Origin: Methylophilus sp. QUAN
Lineage (GTDB): Bacteria > Pseudomonadota > Gammaproteobacteria > Burkholderiales > Methylophilaceae
Length of the DNA stretch: 64,000 bases
NCBI RefSeq assembly: GCF_015354445.1
Contig: NZ_JADKYT010000001.1
Coordinates: 1,302,001-1,366,000 of the forward strand
Reading direction: 5' to 3'
In this document: positions 17,603-26,969 of the stretch, in pieces
How the letters are laid out: every line of letters starts with the position of its first letter
How positions within the stretch are numbered: the stretch's first letter is position 1
Program-made: the position numbers and the translations under genes
The notes under the pieces: generated by a model
The model's input: only the letters and a program-made list of their open reading frames with translations
Database searches by the model: none
Told to the model about the DNA's origin: nothing

Positions 17603-19852
17603 GTGAATAGTTCTAAAAATCATAAAAATGAAAATGTGCCGTGCCCGGACTGCATGGATAAAGGATCAACAAAGGTAGCTGGAATCTCAGAGGACTCATC
17701 ACTCCACTCAGTTTCTGCAGACGATAATGCCGCAAGATTTCGTATACCTTCCATGGACTGTGCCTCAGAGGAGTCTGAAATCAGGCGTGCACTCGCTAAG
17801 ATTGATGGAATTAAAAGCTTAAGATTTAATCTGGGGGCGCGGGAGTTAATCATTAATGCCGACGCTGACAGCATCCAACTTGCCGTCGAGGCAATCAAAA
17901 AGGCAGGTTTCAATTCAGAGTTAATTTCTGATGCAGAGAGTTTTGAAAGCGGTTCAGAGCTATCAAAAGGATTCTGGAATACATGGGGCAGGCCAATCAG
18001 CGGTCTAATCTTGGCTGTGATTGCTGAAGTCCTTGAGTTTGCATATCCGGATATTCAAGAAATTAAATATCTTGGAATGGCTTTAGCCAGCATATCCATC
18101 ATACTCGCTGGACTGGATGTCTACGTAAAAGGCCTAAAAGCCTTCGGTGATGGCCGCTTAAACATCAATGCATTAATGACAGTTGCTGTCACAGGCGCCT
18201 TCCTCATTGGTCAATGGCCAGAGGCCGCAATGGTCATGGCGCTATATGCCATTGCAGAAGCAATTGAAGCCAAGGCCGTGGATAGAGCCAGGAATGCGAT
18301 TAAGAGTTTGATGGAATTAACGCCAGAGGATGCCGAAGTTTTGCAACCGGATGGGGCTTGGAAGCGTGAATTAGTCAAAGACATCCCTATCGATGCAAAG
18401 GTACGCATTCGACCGGGGGAGCGTATTCCACTGGATGGCATCGTTATCTCTGGTCAAAGTGCAATAGATCAGTCGCCTGTTACTGGTGAAAGCTTACCGG
18501 TTGATAAATCTCCCAATGACGAGGTATTTGCAGGGACAATCAACCAGGCCGCAGAACTAGAGATTCGAATCACTTCACTTGCTTCGAATAGCACAATCTC
18601 CAGAATCATCAATGCGGTCGAGGAAGCCCAAGGGGCCCGTGCACCTACACAAAGATTTGTAGATGCATTCGCGGCATTCTATACCCCGGCGGTCTTTGTG
18701 CTTGCACTCATCGTAGCCCTCTGGATGCCATTCTTGCTGGAATGGACATGGATGAAGTCAATCTACAAAGCCTTGGTCTTACTGGTGATCGCTTGCCCAT
18801 GTGCATTAGTGATATCCACCCCAGTGACTGTAGTGAGTGGTCTTGCTGCGGCAGCGAGGAGAGGAATACTCATCAAAGGTGGCGTGTATCTTGAAGAGGC
18901 ACGCAAGATCAAAGCAGTCGCACTGGACAAGACCGGCACAATTACCGAAGGGAAGCCTAAGTTATCTAATTTCGAAGTATTCGATTTGCAGGCTGACTCA
19001 GCCGAATTGAAGGGCATTGCAAAAAGCTTGGCAAGCAGGTCTGACCATCCGGTCTCCAAAGCGATTGCAGAAGGTTTATCTGCGCAGGCAAAGGAGGTAA
19101 AAAACTTCAAAGCTATTGCAGGACGCGGCGTCCAAGGCCGAATAGCAGATACTACTTACTTCCTGGGTAATCATCGATGGATTGAAGAGCTTGAACTCTG
19201 CACTCCAGAAATTGAAGCTCAATTATCAATATTGGAAAACACTGGTCGTACAGTCAGTTTGTTAGCTACTACCGAAAAGGTGCTGGCAGTTTGTGCGGTT
19301 GCCGATACGATCAAAGCCTCCTCCAAAGCAGCAGTTTCAGAACTAATATTACTTGGTGTCACGCCAATTATGTTGACCGGGGATAATGCGGCCACAGCAA
19401 AAACGGTCGGTGTCCAGGCGGGTATTACTGAGGTAAAAGGTAATCTTTTACCAGAAGATAAATTGAAGGAAATTGAATCTCTTCAGAAACAATTCGGTGT
19501 GACCGCCATGACCGGTGATGGAATCAATGACGCCCCATCTTTAGCAAGGGCAGACATCGGTTTTGCAATGGGCGCTGCTGGCACGCACACCGCGATGGAA
19601 GCAGCGGATATTTTAGTTATGAATGATGATTTACGTAGGCTACCTGAAACTATTCGACTCTCAAAACAAACGCACGCCATTCTTTGGCAGAACATCGTAC
19701 TCGCCTTAGGCATCAAGTTTGTATTTTTGTTTTTAGCTTTATTTGAAAATGCATCCATGTGGATGGCCGTATTTGCGGATATGGGAGCAAGTTTGATAGT
19801 GGTGTTTAATGGCTTGCGACTGATTACTTTCAAACCTAAGTCAAAAAGCTGA
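17603..19852 (+). CDS. Zn/Cd/Pb-type P1B ATPase (ZntA/CadA/PbrA-like)
   Basis: ATP-driven exporter of divalent soft metals from the cytoplasm. The 749-aa protein starts with a CPDC motif (about 12-15), followed by one HMA domain whose metal site reads MDCASEE. Eight membrane helices are expected; the transport motif is CPC (C398-P-C400), the phosphorylated residue is D442 in DKTGT, and GDGIND is near 637. The MDCASEE site and SHPVSKAI-type HP locus are typical of the Zn/Cd/Pb branch rather than CopA. It is on the same strand as the RND operon, 98 bp downstream. No MerR or ArsR regulator for it is nearby. Confidence 0.88.
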   Translation: MNSSKNHKNENVPCPDCMDKGSTKVAGISEDSSLHSVSADDNAARFRIPSMDCASEESEIRRALAKIDGIKSLRFNLGARELIINADADSIQLAVEAIKKAGFNSELISDAESFESGSELSKGFWNTWGRPISGLILAVIAEVLEFAYPDIQEIKYLGMALASISIILAGLDVYVKGLKAFGDGRLNINALMTVAVTGAFLIGQWPEAAMVMALYAIAEAIEAKAVDRARNAIKSLMELTPEDAEVLQPDGAWKRELVKDIPIDAKVRIRPGERIPLDGIVISGQSAIDQSPVTGESLPVDKSPNDEVFAGTINQAAELEIRITSLASNSTISRIINAVEEAQGARAPTQRFVDAFAAFYTPAVFVLALIVALWMPFLLEWTWMKSIYKALVLLVIACPCALVISTPVTVVSGLAAAARRGILIKGGVYLEEARKIKAVALDKTGTITEGKPKLSNFEVFDLQADSAELKGIAKSLASRSDHPVSKAIAEGLSAQAKEVKNFKAIAGRGVQGRIADTTYFLGNHRWIEELELCTPEIEAQLSILENTGRTVSLLATTEKVLAVCAVADTIKASSKAAVSELILLGVTPIMLTGDNAATAKTVGVQAGITEVKGNLLPEDKLKEIESLQKQFGVTAMTGDGINDAPSLARADIGFAMGAAGTHTAMEAADILVMNDDLRRLPETIRLSKQTHAILWQNIVLALGIKFVFLFLALFENASMWMAVFADMGASLIVVFNGLRLITFKPKSKS

Positions 19853-19919
19853 TTTCGGAAATAATTGCTAATGATATTCACAGCTAATCATTTGTCGAAG
19901 CATTTTAGGGAGAGAAAAG

Positions 19920-20348
19920 ATGTTGCTCAAAAAGTTGGATGAAGAATTGAATTTGCAGCAGGCTGCTTTACGGATACGTAGTCAGCGCCAAGAGTTACTT
20001 GCTTCTAACATTGCAAATGCCGATACACCACAATATAAAGCGAAAGACATAGATTTTAAAGCGGCAATGCAATCTGCGATGCAGCAAATGTCAGGTAAAA
20101 ATCCAACAGGCCAACATGCAGGCCTGTTGCAGCAGACTAATGAATCACATTTAAACGCGGTGAAAACCAATTCGGGAGATACCCTATACCGTTCTTTAGT
20201 ACAAGGCTCTGTAGATGGTAATACGGTAGACATGGATGTTGAACGAAATGCCTATGTGGACAATGGAATTCGCTATGAAGCCGGGTTAACTTTTGTGACG
20301 GACAAACTTAAAGAAGTGATGGCTGCAATTAATGGCAATGGCTCGTAA
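19920..20348 (+). CDS. flgB: Flagellar basal-body rod protein FlgB, isolated copy
   Basis: A 142-aa protein with the FlgB pattern: N-terminal rod motif (LRIRSQRQELLASNIANADTP, about 18-38), then YKAKDIDFK and the C-terminal coiled segment (VDMDVERNAYVDNGIRYEAGL). In flagellated bacteria FlgB is the proximal rod subunit, exported by the flagellar type III system and encoded with flgC. Here no other flagellar gene is present; it sits 67 bp after the P-ATPase and 36 bp before a His-tailed permease, on the same strand. Its role in the island is unknown. It could be a passenger carried with an ancestral metal cluster or a repurposed protein. Length and motifs appear intact. Confidence 0.85.
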   Translation: MLLKKLDEELNLQQAALRIRSQRQELLASNIANADTPQYKAKDIDFKAAMQSAMQQMSGKNPTGQHAGLLQQTNESHLNAVKTNSGDTLYRSLVQGSVDGNTVDMDVERNAYVDNGIRYEAGLTFVTDKLKEVMAAINGNGS

Positions 20349-20384
20349 GTTTGCCGCTAACCATAAGATAAAGGGATAACATAA

Positions 20385-21458
20385 ATGGCTAATGTGCCCT
20401 CTCTCAAAATACATCCGGAAGCAATATTTGCCATACTAGCTGCCATTTTATTTGGTTTGGCGACGCCTGTCGCCAAGCTTCTAATTGGTGATGTTTCACC
20501 ACAAATGTTGGCTGGATTATTGTATTCAGGGAGTGGGATTGGCCTATTACTCCTATATGCGCTAATTCGCTTGTTTAAACAAAATAATAGTGAACACCTC
20601 TCTATACAGGCATCAGATCTATCCTGGCTATCAGGGGGTATTTTATTTGGTGGCGTACTTGCACCTTTGTTGCTTATGCAGGGTTTGCGCGCTACACCCG
20701 CCTCTATGGCGTCACTATTACTTAATCTGGAAAGTGTTTTCACTGCGCTGATGGCCTGGCTCATATTCAAGGAGCACTTTGATCGGCGAATTTTGATTGG
20801 GATGACTTGCATTTTGGTGGGCAGCCTATTGTTATCATGGCCTAAACAGCTCAGTTCAGCTTTTCCATTTGACACCTTGGCCATCGTGGGTGCCTGCGCT
20901 TGCTGGGCGATTGATAATAACCTTACCAGGAAGATTGCAGCAAATGATGCCCTTCTAATTGCTTGTATCAAAGGGTTAGTGGCTGGTTTGATTAATCTGG
21001 GAATTGCATTAAGCCTTGGTAATGCTTTACCTGTCTTTACCGTAGGTATGAGTGCCGCCGCGATAGGCTTTCTCAGCTATGGGGTTAGTCTCGTATTATT
21101 TGTTATGTCTTTGCGGCTCATTGGCACTGCCAGAACAGGAGCATATTTTTCTGTTGCTCCATTTGTTGGTGTAGCTTGCTCTTTTCTATTGCTTCATGAG
21201 CAACCTGATACCTTGTTCTGGTTGGCTACCTGTTTAATGCTGATTGGAGTTTGGCTCCATTTAACCGAGCATCATGCTCATCTGCATCATCACGAAGAAT
21301 TACTACATCAACATAGTCATTTTCACGATGAACACCATCATCACACTCATGAGTTCGATTGGGATGGAGGCGAACCACATGTGCACCCACATGAGCATAA
21401 GAACTTAAGTCATAGTCACCCGCATTTTCCAGATATGCATCATCAACATAAGCACTAA
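20385..21458 (+). CDS. DMT/EamA-family permease with a His-rich C-terminal tail
   Basis: Inner-membrane transporter of the drug/metabolite family: two EamA repeats giving about ten helices within residues 10-290 (GLATPVAKLLIG, ...ASMASLLLNLESVFTALMAW are typical). Unusually, the last ~65 residues (from about 293) are cytoplasmic and loaded with histidine in HxH and HHH runs plus acidic residues, a likely metal-binding tail. A transition-metal (Ni/Co/Zn) link is inferred from the tail and neighbours; known EamA substrates are mostly metabolites. It follows flgB by 36 bp and probably shares its transcript. Confidence 0.75.
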   Translation: MANVPSLKIHPEAIFAILAAILFGLATPVAKLLIGDVSPQMLAGLLYSGSGIGLLLLYALIRLFKQNNSEHLSIQASDLSWLSGGILFGGVLAPLLLMQGLRATPASMASLLLNLESVFTALMAWLIFKEHFDRRILIGMTCILVGSLLLSWPKQLSSAFPFDTLAIVGACACWAIDNNLTRKIAANDALLIACIKGLVAGLINLGIALSLGNALPVFTVGMSAAAIGFLSYGVSLVLFVMSLRLIGTARTGAYFSVAPFVGVACSFLLLHEQPDTLFWLATCLMLIGVWLHLTEHHAHLHHHEELLHQHSHFHDEHHHHTHEFDWDGGEPHVHPHEHKNLSHSHPHFPDMHHQHKH

Positions 21459-21833
21459 TTTCTAGATCAAATAGTACGATAATGTGAAATGCTACCCTGA
21501 ACTCAATCCAAATATTGGACTTCACCGCTTTAATAGGCGATTATGATATTCAATTTCAAGCCAACTTGACTGAACGAAGTAAACCCAATATTTTTCTGAT
21601 AACAACTGACCCATAGTATATAGTGGCTTGACCACTCTGACCTTTGGGGGAAAGCCAGCGAACGCTAGTTTTTTCATTTTTAGCTGCCTGCCTTGGCTAA
21701 GATTATAATTTTTCAAATAGGAGATCTCATTCCATTGTGCACTTCTTGTCACCATGCGGCCCACAACGGAGGCGTTGTTTGATCTAGCTTAAAGCCTAAA
21801 CTGACCTGATTCTTTAATTTAGAATAAAATCAG
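21459..21833. other. Intergenic region between permease and copper module
   Basis: About 375 bp with no supported gene. A minus-strand open stretch of 80 codons (21522-21764) has no ribosome site or family resemblance. The right edge leads into the copA promoter. The region probably marks the seam between two cargo modules. Confidence 0.4.
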
Positions 21834-21864
21834 TTGACCTTCCAATTGTTGGAAGCTTTAGACT
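21834..21864 (+). promoter_or_regulatory. CueR-type promoter of copA
   Basis: The -35 TTGACC (21834-21839) and -10 TAGACT (21859-21864) are 19 bp apart, the long spacer of MerR-family promoters. The spacer carries the dyad ACCTTCCA/TGGAAGCT, very close to E. coli CueR sites. The copA start follows 28 bp after the -10. CueR is encoded at 24728-25132. Confidence 0.85.
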
Positions 21865-21892
21865 GATTTATATCTAATACAAGTTTCGGATT

Positions 21893-24385
21893 ATGAGCAT
21901 GCCTAAAAAGACTTTAAGTGATGCCATTCAAAATATCTCCCTACCCATCGAAGGGATGACATGTGCCAGTTGCGTGGGGCGTGTTGAAGCCGCCTTAACA
22001 AAAGTTCCTGGGGTAAAAAATGTCTCAGTTAACCTCACAACCGAGCGAGCGACGATTCAAGCTACCGAAGGTGTTGATCCCACTGCCTTGATCGAAGCTG
22101 TTCATAAAACTGGTTATGAAGTTCCAACATCCAAGATAGAACTCAATGTGATTGGCATGACCTGTGCGTCATGTGTTGGTCGTGTTGAGAAAGCCCTCAG
22201 ATCTGTACCGGGAGTTTTTGAAGCAACAGTTAACTTGGCCACTGAGCGTGCATCAATTATTGGTTCTGTCGGCCCCGCAGAATTGATTTCCGCGATTGAG
22301 CGTATTGGTTACGAAGCTAAGATCATTGACTCTCTATCCTCCTTACAAGGTGTAGCCGAGAGTCAAAAAGAAGTTGAACTGCTCAAATTGAAGCGAGACC
22401 TCATACTGGCAGCAGCACTGTCGTTACCAGTATTTCTCATGGAAATGGGTGCGCATTTGATACCAGGTGTGCACGAGTTAATTATGGACACTATCGGCAT
22501 GAAACCTAGTTGGTACATGCAGTTTGTGTTGACTGCTCTGGTACTGGCTTTCCCTGGTAGACGCTTTTACCAGAAAGGCTTTCCTGCGCTACTTAGGCTT
22601 GCCCCTGACATGAACTCACTCGTCGCGGTAGGTACTGCTGCGGCCTTTGGATATTCCATCGTCGCGACCTTCGCCTCCGGACTGTTACCGGAAGGAACTG
22701 TCAATGTCTATTATGAGGCGGCTGCAGTCATCGTCGTTTTGATATTACTTGGCCGTTTTTTGGAGGCACGTGCCAAGGGGCGTACTTCCGAAGCAATCAA
22801 GCGCCTAGCAAAAATGCAGGTCAAAGAAGCGCATGTCATGCGTAATCATCGCTTTTGGGATGTTCCGATCAATGAAGTGGTCCTTAATGATGTACTCGAA
22901 GTACGACCTGGTGAAAGAGTGCCGGTAGACGGGGTCGTCACCAATGGTAAAAGCTTCGTTGATGAATCGATGATCACTGGAGAACCCATCCCTGTTGAGA
23001 AAATTCTAGGTAGTTCCGTAGTAGGTGGTACGGTCAATCAGAACGGGATGTTGGAGATGCGTGCCACAGCAGTTGGCAATCAAACCATGCTGGCTCAAAT
23101 CATACGTATGGTGGAACAGGCACAAGGGTCTAAACTACCAATACAGGCGCTCGTAGATAAAGTGACCATGTGGTTTGTACCTGCTGTCATGGGCGCAGCA
23201 TTGCTCACATTTATCAGCTGGATGATCTTTGGTCCATCTCCTGCGTTGACCTTCGCACTAGTAAATGCAGTCTCCGTGTTGATCATTGCGTGTCCGTGTG
23301 CCATGGGGCTAGCCACACCAACTTCAATCATGGTTGGAACGGGGCGAGGTGCCGAGCTAGGCGTATTGTTTAGAAGAGGCGAAGCATTACAGTTACTCAA
23401 GGATGCCAAGGTCGTTGCAGTTGACAAGACCGGTACGCTAACAGAGGGACGGCCAGTGCTGACCGACCTTGACGTTGCGGAGGGCTTTGAGCGTGACAGC
23501 CTTTTAGCAAAAGTCGGGGCGGTTGAATCTAAATCTGAGCATCCGATTGCCCGCGCTATTGTGGCCGCTGCTACTGAAAATGGACAATCGCTACCGTCTT
23601 TAACAGACTTTGAGTCTGTGACCGGCATGGGCGTAAGGGCACTTGTGGAGGGGAGTCTCGTTGAAGTGGGCGCTGATCGATTCATGCGACAACTGGGGTT
23701 AGATTTGAAAGTCTTTGCGCAAACTGCTGAGCGATTAGGTCAAGAAGGTAAGTCACCCTTATACGCCGCTATTAATGGTCAGCTAGCTGGCATTATTGCA
23801 GTCGCCGACCCTATAAAAACTTCGACACCGGGAGCGATTGCCGCACTGCATCAGTTAGGTCTCAAAGTGGCTATGATTACTGGGGATAATGCCAAGACCG
23901 CGCACGCAATCGCCCGCCAGCTTGGCATTGATGAAGTGATTGCTGAGGTCATGCCAGAGGGAAAAGTTAACGCTGTACGCCGCTTGAAAGCGACTTACGG
24001 GCAGATCGCTTTTGTAGGGGATGGCATCAATGATGCCCCCGCTTTGGCAGAAGCAGATGTAGGCCTGGCAATCGGGACCGGTACAGATATCGCTGTAGAG
24101 TCAGCAGATGTCGTCTTGATGTCTGGCAATCTGCAAGGCGTGCCAGATGCGATTGCTTTATCCAAAGCTACAATAGGCAATATTCATCAAAACCTGTTCT
24201 GGGCATTTGCCTATAACACGGTTTTGATTCCGGTAGCTGCAGGTGCGCTTTATCCTGCCTGGGGTTTATTACTTTCACCAGTATTTGCTGCAGCAGCAAT
24301 GGCCTTGTCGAGCGTGTTCGTTTTAGGTAACGCCTTGCGCTTACGCACATTCAAGCCATCATTCGTCGAATTAAACAGCCGTTAA
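21893..24385 (+). CDS. copA: Copper-exporting P1B ATPase
   Basis: Pumps Cu(I) (and Ag(I)) from cytoplasm to periplasm. The 830-aa protein has two N-terminal HMA domains, each with [12 protein letters not shown] (about 22-33 and 87-98). Eight membrane helices follow, with the transport motif CPC (C467-P-C469), the phosphorylation site D511 (DKTGT), an SEHPIARAI-type HP locus and [10 protein letters not shown]. These are hallmarks of the CopA branch. The start at 21893 lies just downstream of the CueR-type promoter. It is followed by a copper chaperone gene with its own copy of the same promoter. Confidence 0.95.
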   Translation: MSMPKKTLSDAIQNISLPIEGMTCASCVGRVEAALTKVPGVKNVSVNLTTERATIQATEGVDPTALIEAVHKTGYEVPTSKIELNVIGMTCASCVGRVEKALRSVPGVFEATVNLATERASIIGSVGPAELISAIERIGYEAKIIDSLSSLQGVAESQKEVELLKLKRDLILAAALSLPVFLMEMGAHLIPGVHELIMDTIGMKPSWYMQFVLTALVLAFPGRRFYQKGFPALLRLAPDMNSLVAVGTAAAFGYSIVATFASGLLPEGTVNVYYEAAAVIVVLILLGRFLEARAKGRTSEAIKRLAKMQVKEAHVMRNHRFWDVPINEVVLNDVLEVRPGERVPVDGVVTNGKSFVDESMITGEPIPVEKILGSSVVGGTVNQNGMLEMRATAVGNQTMLAQIIRMVEQAQGSKLPIQALVDKVTMWFVPAVMGAALLTFISWMIFGPSPALTFALVNAVSVLIIACPCAMGLATPTSIMVGTGRGAELGVLFRRGEALQLLKDAKVVAVDKTGTLTEGRPVLTDLDVAEGFERDSLLAKVGAVESKSEHPIARAIVAAATENGQSLPSLTDFESVTGMGVRALVEGSLVEVGADRFMRQLGLDLKVFAQTAERLGQEGKSPLYAAINGQLAGIIAVADPIKTSTPGAIAALHQLGLKVAMITGDNAKTAHAIARQLGIDEVIAEVMPEGKVNAVRRLKATYGQIAFVGDGINDAPALAEADVGLAIGTGTDIAVESADVVLMSGNLQGVPDAIALSKATIGNIHQNLFWAFAYNTVLIPVAAGALYPAWGLLLSPVFAAAAMALSSVFVLGNALRLRTFKPSFVELNSR

Positions 24386-24405
24386 AATTAATGGCTAAAT
24401 AATGC

Positions 24406-24436
24406 TTGACCTTACCATTATTGGAACCTTTAAGCT
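24406..24436 (+). promoter_or_regulatory. CueR-type promoter of the copper chaperone gene
   Basis: -35 TTGACC (24406-24411) and -10 TAAGCT (24431-24436) with a 19-bp spacer containing CCTTACCA and TGGAACCTT, an imperfect form of the dyad at copA. It starts 20 bp after the copA stop. Confidence 0.75.
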
Positions 24437-24468
24437 TGTATCACTACCAATTACTCTTTAAGGAGTTG

Positions 24469-24666
24469 ATGATGGAGTTTCATATTGAAAACATGACCTG
24501 CGGTGGATGTGCAAGAGGTGTCACAAGCGCAATCAAAGCAATCGATCCAGAAGCAAGCATTACAACGGATCCCCCAACCAGGACAGTCAAGGTTGAAACC
24601 AGCGTCGCAAAAGATGAGATCGTTGCAGCGCTTGTTGATGCAGGGTTTCCACCTGCGAGTGAATAA
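24469..24666 (+). CDS. copZ: Copper chaperone, CopZ-like (HMA domain)
   Basis: A cytoplasmic Cu(I) carrier of 65 aa consisting of one heavy-metal-associated domain. The metal site is NMTCGGC, followed by the usual ferredoxin-like beta-alpha-beta pattern ending in DAGFPPA. The start is ATG 24469 or 24472, behind the strong AAGGAG site at 24460-24465. Upstream in-frame codons overlap the promoter and are not used. It is expected to hand copper to CopA and possibly to CueR. Confidence 0.9.
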   Translation: MMEFHIENMTCGGCARGVTSAIKAIDPEASITTDPPTRTVKVETSVAKDEIVAALVDAGFPPASE

Positions 24667-24675
24667 CGCTCTTCT

Positions 24676-24705
24676 GCCTGCTGAGCTAGATCAGCAGGCT
24701 TTTTT
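24676..24705 (+). terminator. Rho-independent terminator after copZ
   Basis: A perfect 9-bp stem GCCTGCTGA/TCAGCAGGC with a 6-base loop, followed by six T. It starts 9 bp after the copZ stop. Confidence 0.9.
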
Positions 24706-24727
24706 GTTTATCATTTGGGTATGAACG

Positions 24728-25132
24728 ATGAGTTTATTTAACATTGGACAAGCCGCTAAGGCGTCAGGCATATCGACCAAAATGATCCGACATTATGAAA
24801 GCGTTGGTTTATTGCCTGCTGCTTCAAGAACCTTTTCTGGATATCGTCAATATTCTGAAAAAGAGATCCATACGCTGAGTTTTATTCGACACTCCCGCGA
24901 CTTAGGCTTTTCTATCAAGCAAATTGAGGAATTATTAAGCTTATGGCAAGACCCGCATCGGCCAAGCAGTAAAGTGAAAGAATTGGCAAATGCCCATGTT
25001 GAGGCCTTAGACCAAAAGATTCAAAGCCTGATGTCGATTAAGTCAGAGCTACAAAAGCTTGTACATTGCTGTCATGGAGATGATCGCCCAGAGTGCCCCA
25101 TCTTGGAGCAACTTGCGCTTAATCAAACATAG
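24728..25132 (+). CDS. cueR: Copper-responsive MerR-family activator
   Basis: A 134-aa Cu(I) sensor that activates promoters with 19-bp spacers. The N-terminal winged helix (NIGQAAKASGISTKMIRHYESVGLLP) is followed by the dimerisation helix. The metal loop contains CHGDDRPEC, two cysteines seven residues apart as in CueR. The residue set excludes Zn- or Hg-type MerR proteins. Its two likely targets precede copA and copZ. It lies after the copZ terminator, so it may be expressed by read-through or from a weak promoter of its own. Confidence 0.92.
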   Translation: MSLFNIGQAAKASGISTKMIRHYESVGLLPAASRTFSGYRQYSEKEIHTLSFIRHSRDLGFSIKQIEELLSLWQDPHRPSSKVKELANAHVEALDQKIQSLMSIKSELQKLVHCCHGDDRPECPILEQLALNQT

Positions 25133-25203
25133 GATATTTCATAACAGGAAAATTTCAGTTTGGCACTGAATCATTTTTAATTTAGGGGTATCATAAGCTC
25201 ATC

Positions 25204-25617
25204 GTGAGAAAGCTCATTCAAATCTTCGCTATTTGGCTCATCGCAATCATTCTACCGGTGCAGGGAATTGCAGCGGTCAGCATGATGAATTGCGAGAAGC
25301 CACAAAGCCAGCACAGTCATGAAGGTGTAAGTGGTCATAGCCATGAACATCACGAAGGTGCTGTGGAGAGTCATGCTCACAAACATCAAGATGATACTAA
25401 ACACGCTTGTAACCATTGCTCCAAATGTTCAGTCTGTTGCTCAGGTTTCGCCTTTGCAACTTCGAGTGATGGGCTGAAGCATCATTTGATTGTTGCAGGT
25501 ACAGCCATCGGTTTTATCGTTCCAGATTTCACTAGCCACATATCCTCCGGTCCTGAGCGACCTCCGCGCTTTACCCTCATTAGTATGTTATTGGCTAAAG
25601 TCCTATCAGGTCTTTAG
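25204..25617 (+). CDS. His/Cys-rich exported protein, CzcI-like
   Basis: A 137-aa protein with an N-terminal signal segment (about 5-24, cut near IAA). A His-rich stretch follows (HSHEGVSGHSHEHHEG and more, about 37-62), then a cysteine cluster (CNHCSKCSVCC) and a tail with ERPPR. Such proteins accompany metal efflux operons (CzcI type) and probably bind metal in the periplasm. The start is GTG 25204 with AGGGG upstream at a long spacing, so the exact start is uncertain. It precedes the DUF2231 gene by 86 bp. Confidence 0.65.
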   Translation: MRKLIQIFAIWLIAIILPVQGIAAVSMMNCEKPQSQHSHEGVSGHSHEHHEGAVESHAHKHQDDTKHACNHCSKCSVCCSGFAFATSSDGLKHHLIVAGTAIGFIVPDFTSHISSGPERPPRFTLISMLLAKVLSGL

Positions 25618-25703
25618 CCACTACACTTATGCTTTTGCCTGCTTGCGGCAAGCAAAAGAATGAGTTTCCAATAGATGTTGGGAATTCTAAATGAGAGGTT
25701 TAT

Positions 25704-26969
25704 ATGAAATTTCCTACCTTAAAGAGAGTCAGGCTTGCCTCCCTCTATCAATACTTATTGTGTCTTGCAATGACATTAGCATTGGGTATTAGCGCATCAT
25801 TTGCGGAAGAAAGCTCCGCGCCTTACCAGTCCACGTTTGAAGATTACAAGGCGACAAATAGTGACAATCAAACAGATTGGACATCACTAGACTCTTCGAT
25901 TGCAGACCAAGGACATCAAATGTCGGGGATGCAGCACTCCTCTGATCAACCAATGAATCATGAAGCGATGGGACATAGTATCTCTCATGGCGATACGCAT
26001 GCTTCACATGACTCAAAGTCTCAGATCCCCCCCATGGATCACGGCAATATGAAAGGCATGGACCATCACAGCATGCCGGGAATGGACCATAGCAAAATGC
26101 ATGACATGAATAGTCAGGCTGAGGATATGGGCGGCAGTATGGCGAGCATGGATCACAAATCATCTTCCCCTGAAATGTCGGGACACATACACGACCATGC
26201 AATGATGAACCATGCGGGTATGGATCATCACGCCATGCAAAATATGAATCATTCAGAAGGTGATAGTGAAGAGGTTGTATCAACGCCCCATGAGCATGGA
26301 AATGCGGTGGGTGAACTTGCGGAAGAAGATCACTCAAGCCATATCCATGAGCCTTCAGAAGCTGCTAAACCAGTAGCGCCCTCAGAACACACCGGCTTCC
26401 AAATTATTCCAAACCTGCATCCGGCAGTGGTGCATTTCCCAATTGCATTGACTATGGTGGCTTTCATTTTAGGCCTTGCTGCCCGCCTGTTCCGCCAATC
26501 TGCATCATCCACGGCATTGGCCGCCGCAGGATATTACGCATTGATGCTAGCCGGTGTAAGTGCTGTGGCTGCCGTTGGTTTTGGTTGGCTGGCATTCAAC
26601 TCAACCATGAATCACGATGACGCTGGCCATGCTGCCATGTTGTTGCATCGAGCCTGGGCAATCCCTACTGCTGTTGGATTGGTGCTCCTTGCAATCTGGC
26701 ACTCGTTGAAATCCCGTCAGGACAGCCCGATGTCTATTCCTGTATTAGTTTGCCTGGCGGGTTTATCCCTGTCTGTCGCGGCAACGGCATGGCTGGGTGG
26801 TGAAGTAGTTTATCGTCATGGCATTGGTGTTCTATCTTTACCTGCATCTGGTGGCCATCATCATGCGGGACACCATCATGGGGAAGCAATTGACTCAGCA
26901 ATACCGTCTCAAGACAGTCATTCAGATCATCAACATGAATCATCTGAAGGGAGTGCACATGAGCACTAA
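25704..26969 (+). CDS. Met/His-rich periplasmic-tailed membrane protein with DUF2231 domain
   Basis: A 421-aa protein with a signal segment (about 20-35, ...ISASFA). Then come about 170 residues packed with M-x-H, D-H-x-x-M and G-M-D-H repeats (roughly 60-210), a typical copper-binding composition. The C-terminal half has four membrane helices (about 240-370) with the DUF2231 start PNLHPAVVHFPIAL, ending in another His-rich tail. A role in periplasmic copper binding or transfer is inferred. The start has GAGAGG upstream. It overlaps the next gene by 11 bp, indicating coupling to the TolC-like protein. Confidence 0.75.
   Translation: MKFPTLKRVRLASLYQYLLCLAMTLALGISASFAEESSAPYQSTFEDYKATNSDNQTDWTSLDSSIADQGHQMSGMQHSSDQPMNHEAMGHSISHGDTHASHDSKSQIPPMDHGNMKGMDHHSMPGMDHSKMHDMNSQAEDMGGSMASMDHKSSSPEMSGHIHDHAMMNHAGMDHHAMQNMNHSEGDSEEVVSTPHEHGNAVGELAEEDHSSHIHEPSEAAKPVAPSEHTGFQIIPNLHPAVVHFPIALTMVAFILGLAARLFRQSASSTALAAAGYYALMLAGVSAVAAVGFGWLAFNSTMNHDDAGHAAMLLHRAWAIPTAVGLVLLAIWHSLKSRQDSPMSIPVLVCLAGLSLSVAATAWLGGEVVYRHGIGVLSLPASGGHHHAGHHHGEAIDSAIPSQDSHSDHQHESSEGSAHEH

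Noticed and set aside
21522-21764. 80-codon minus-strand frame between the permease and copA
   Set aside because: No ribosome site, no domain, and it borders the copA promoter; likely chance.
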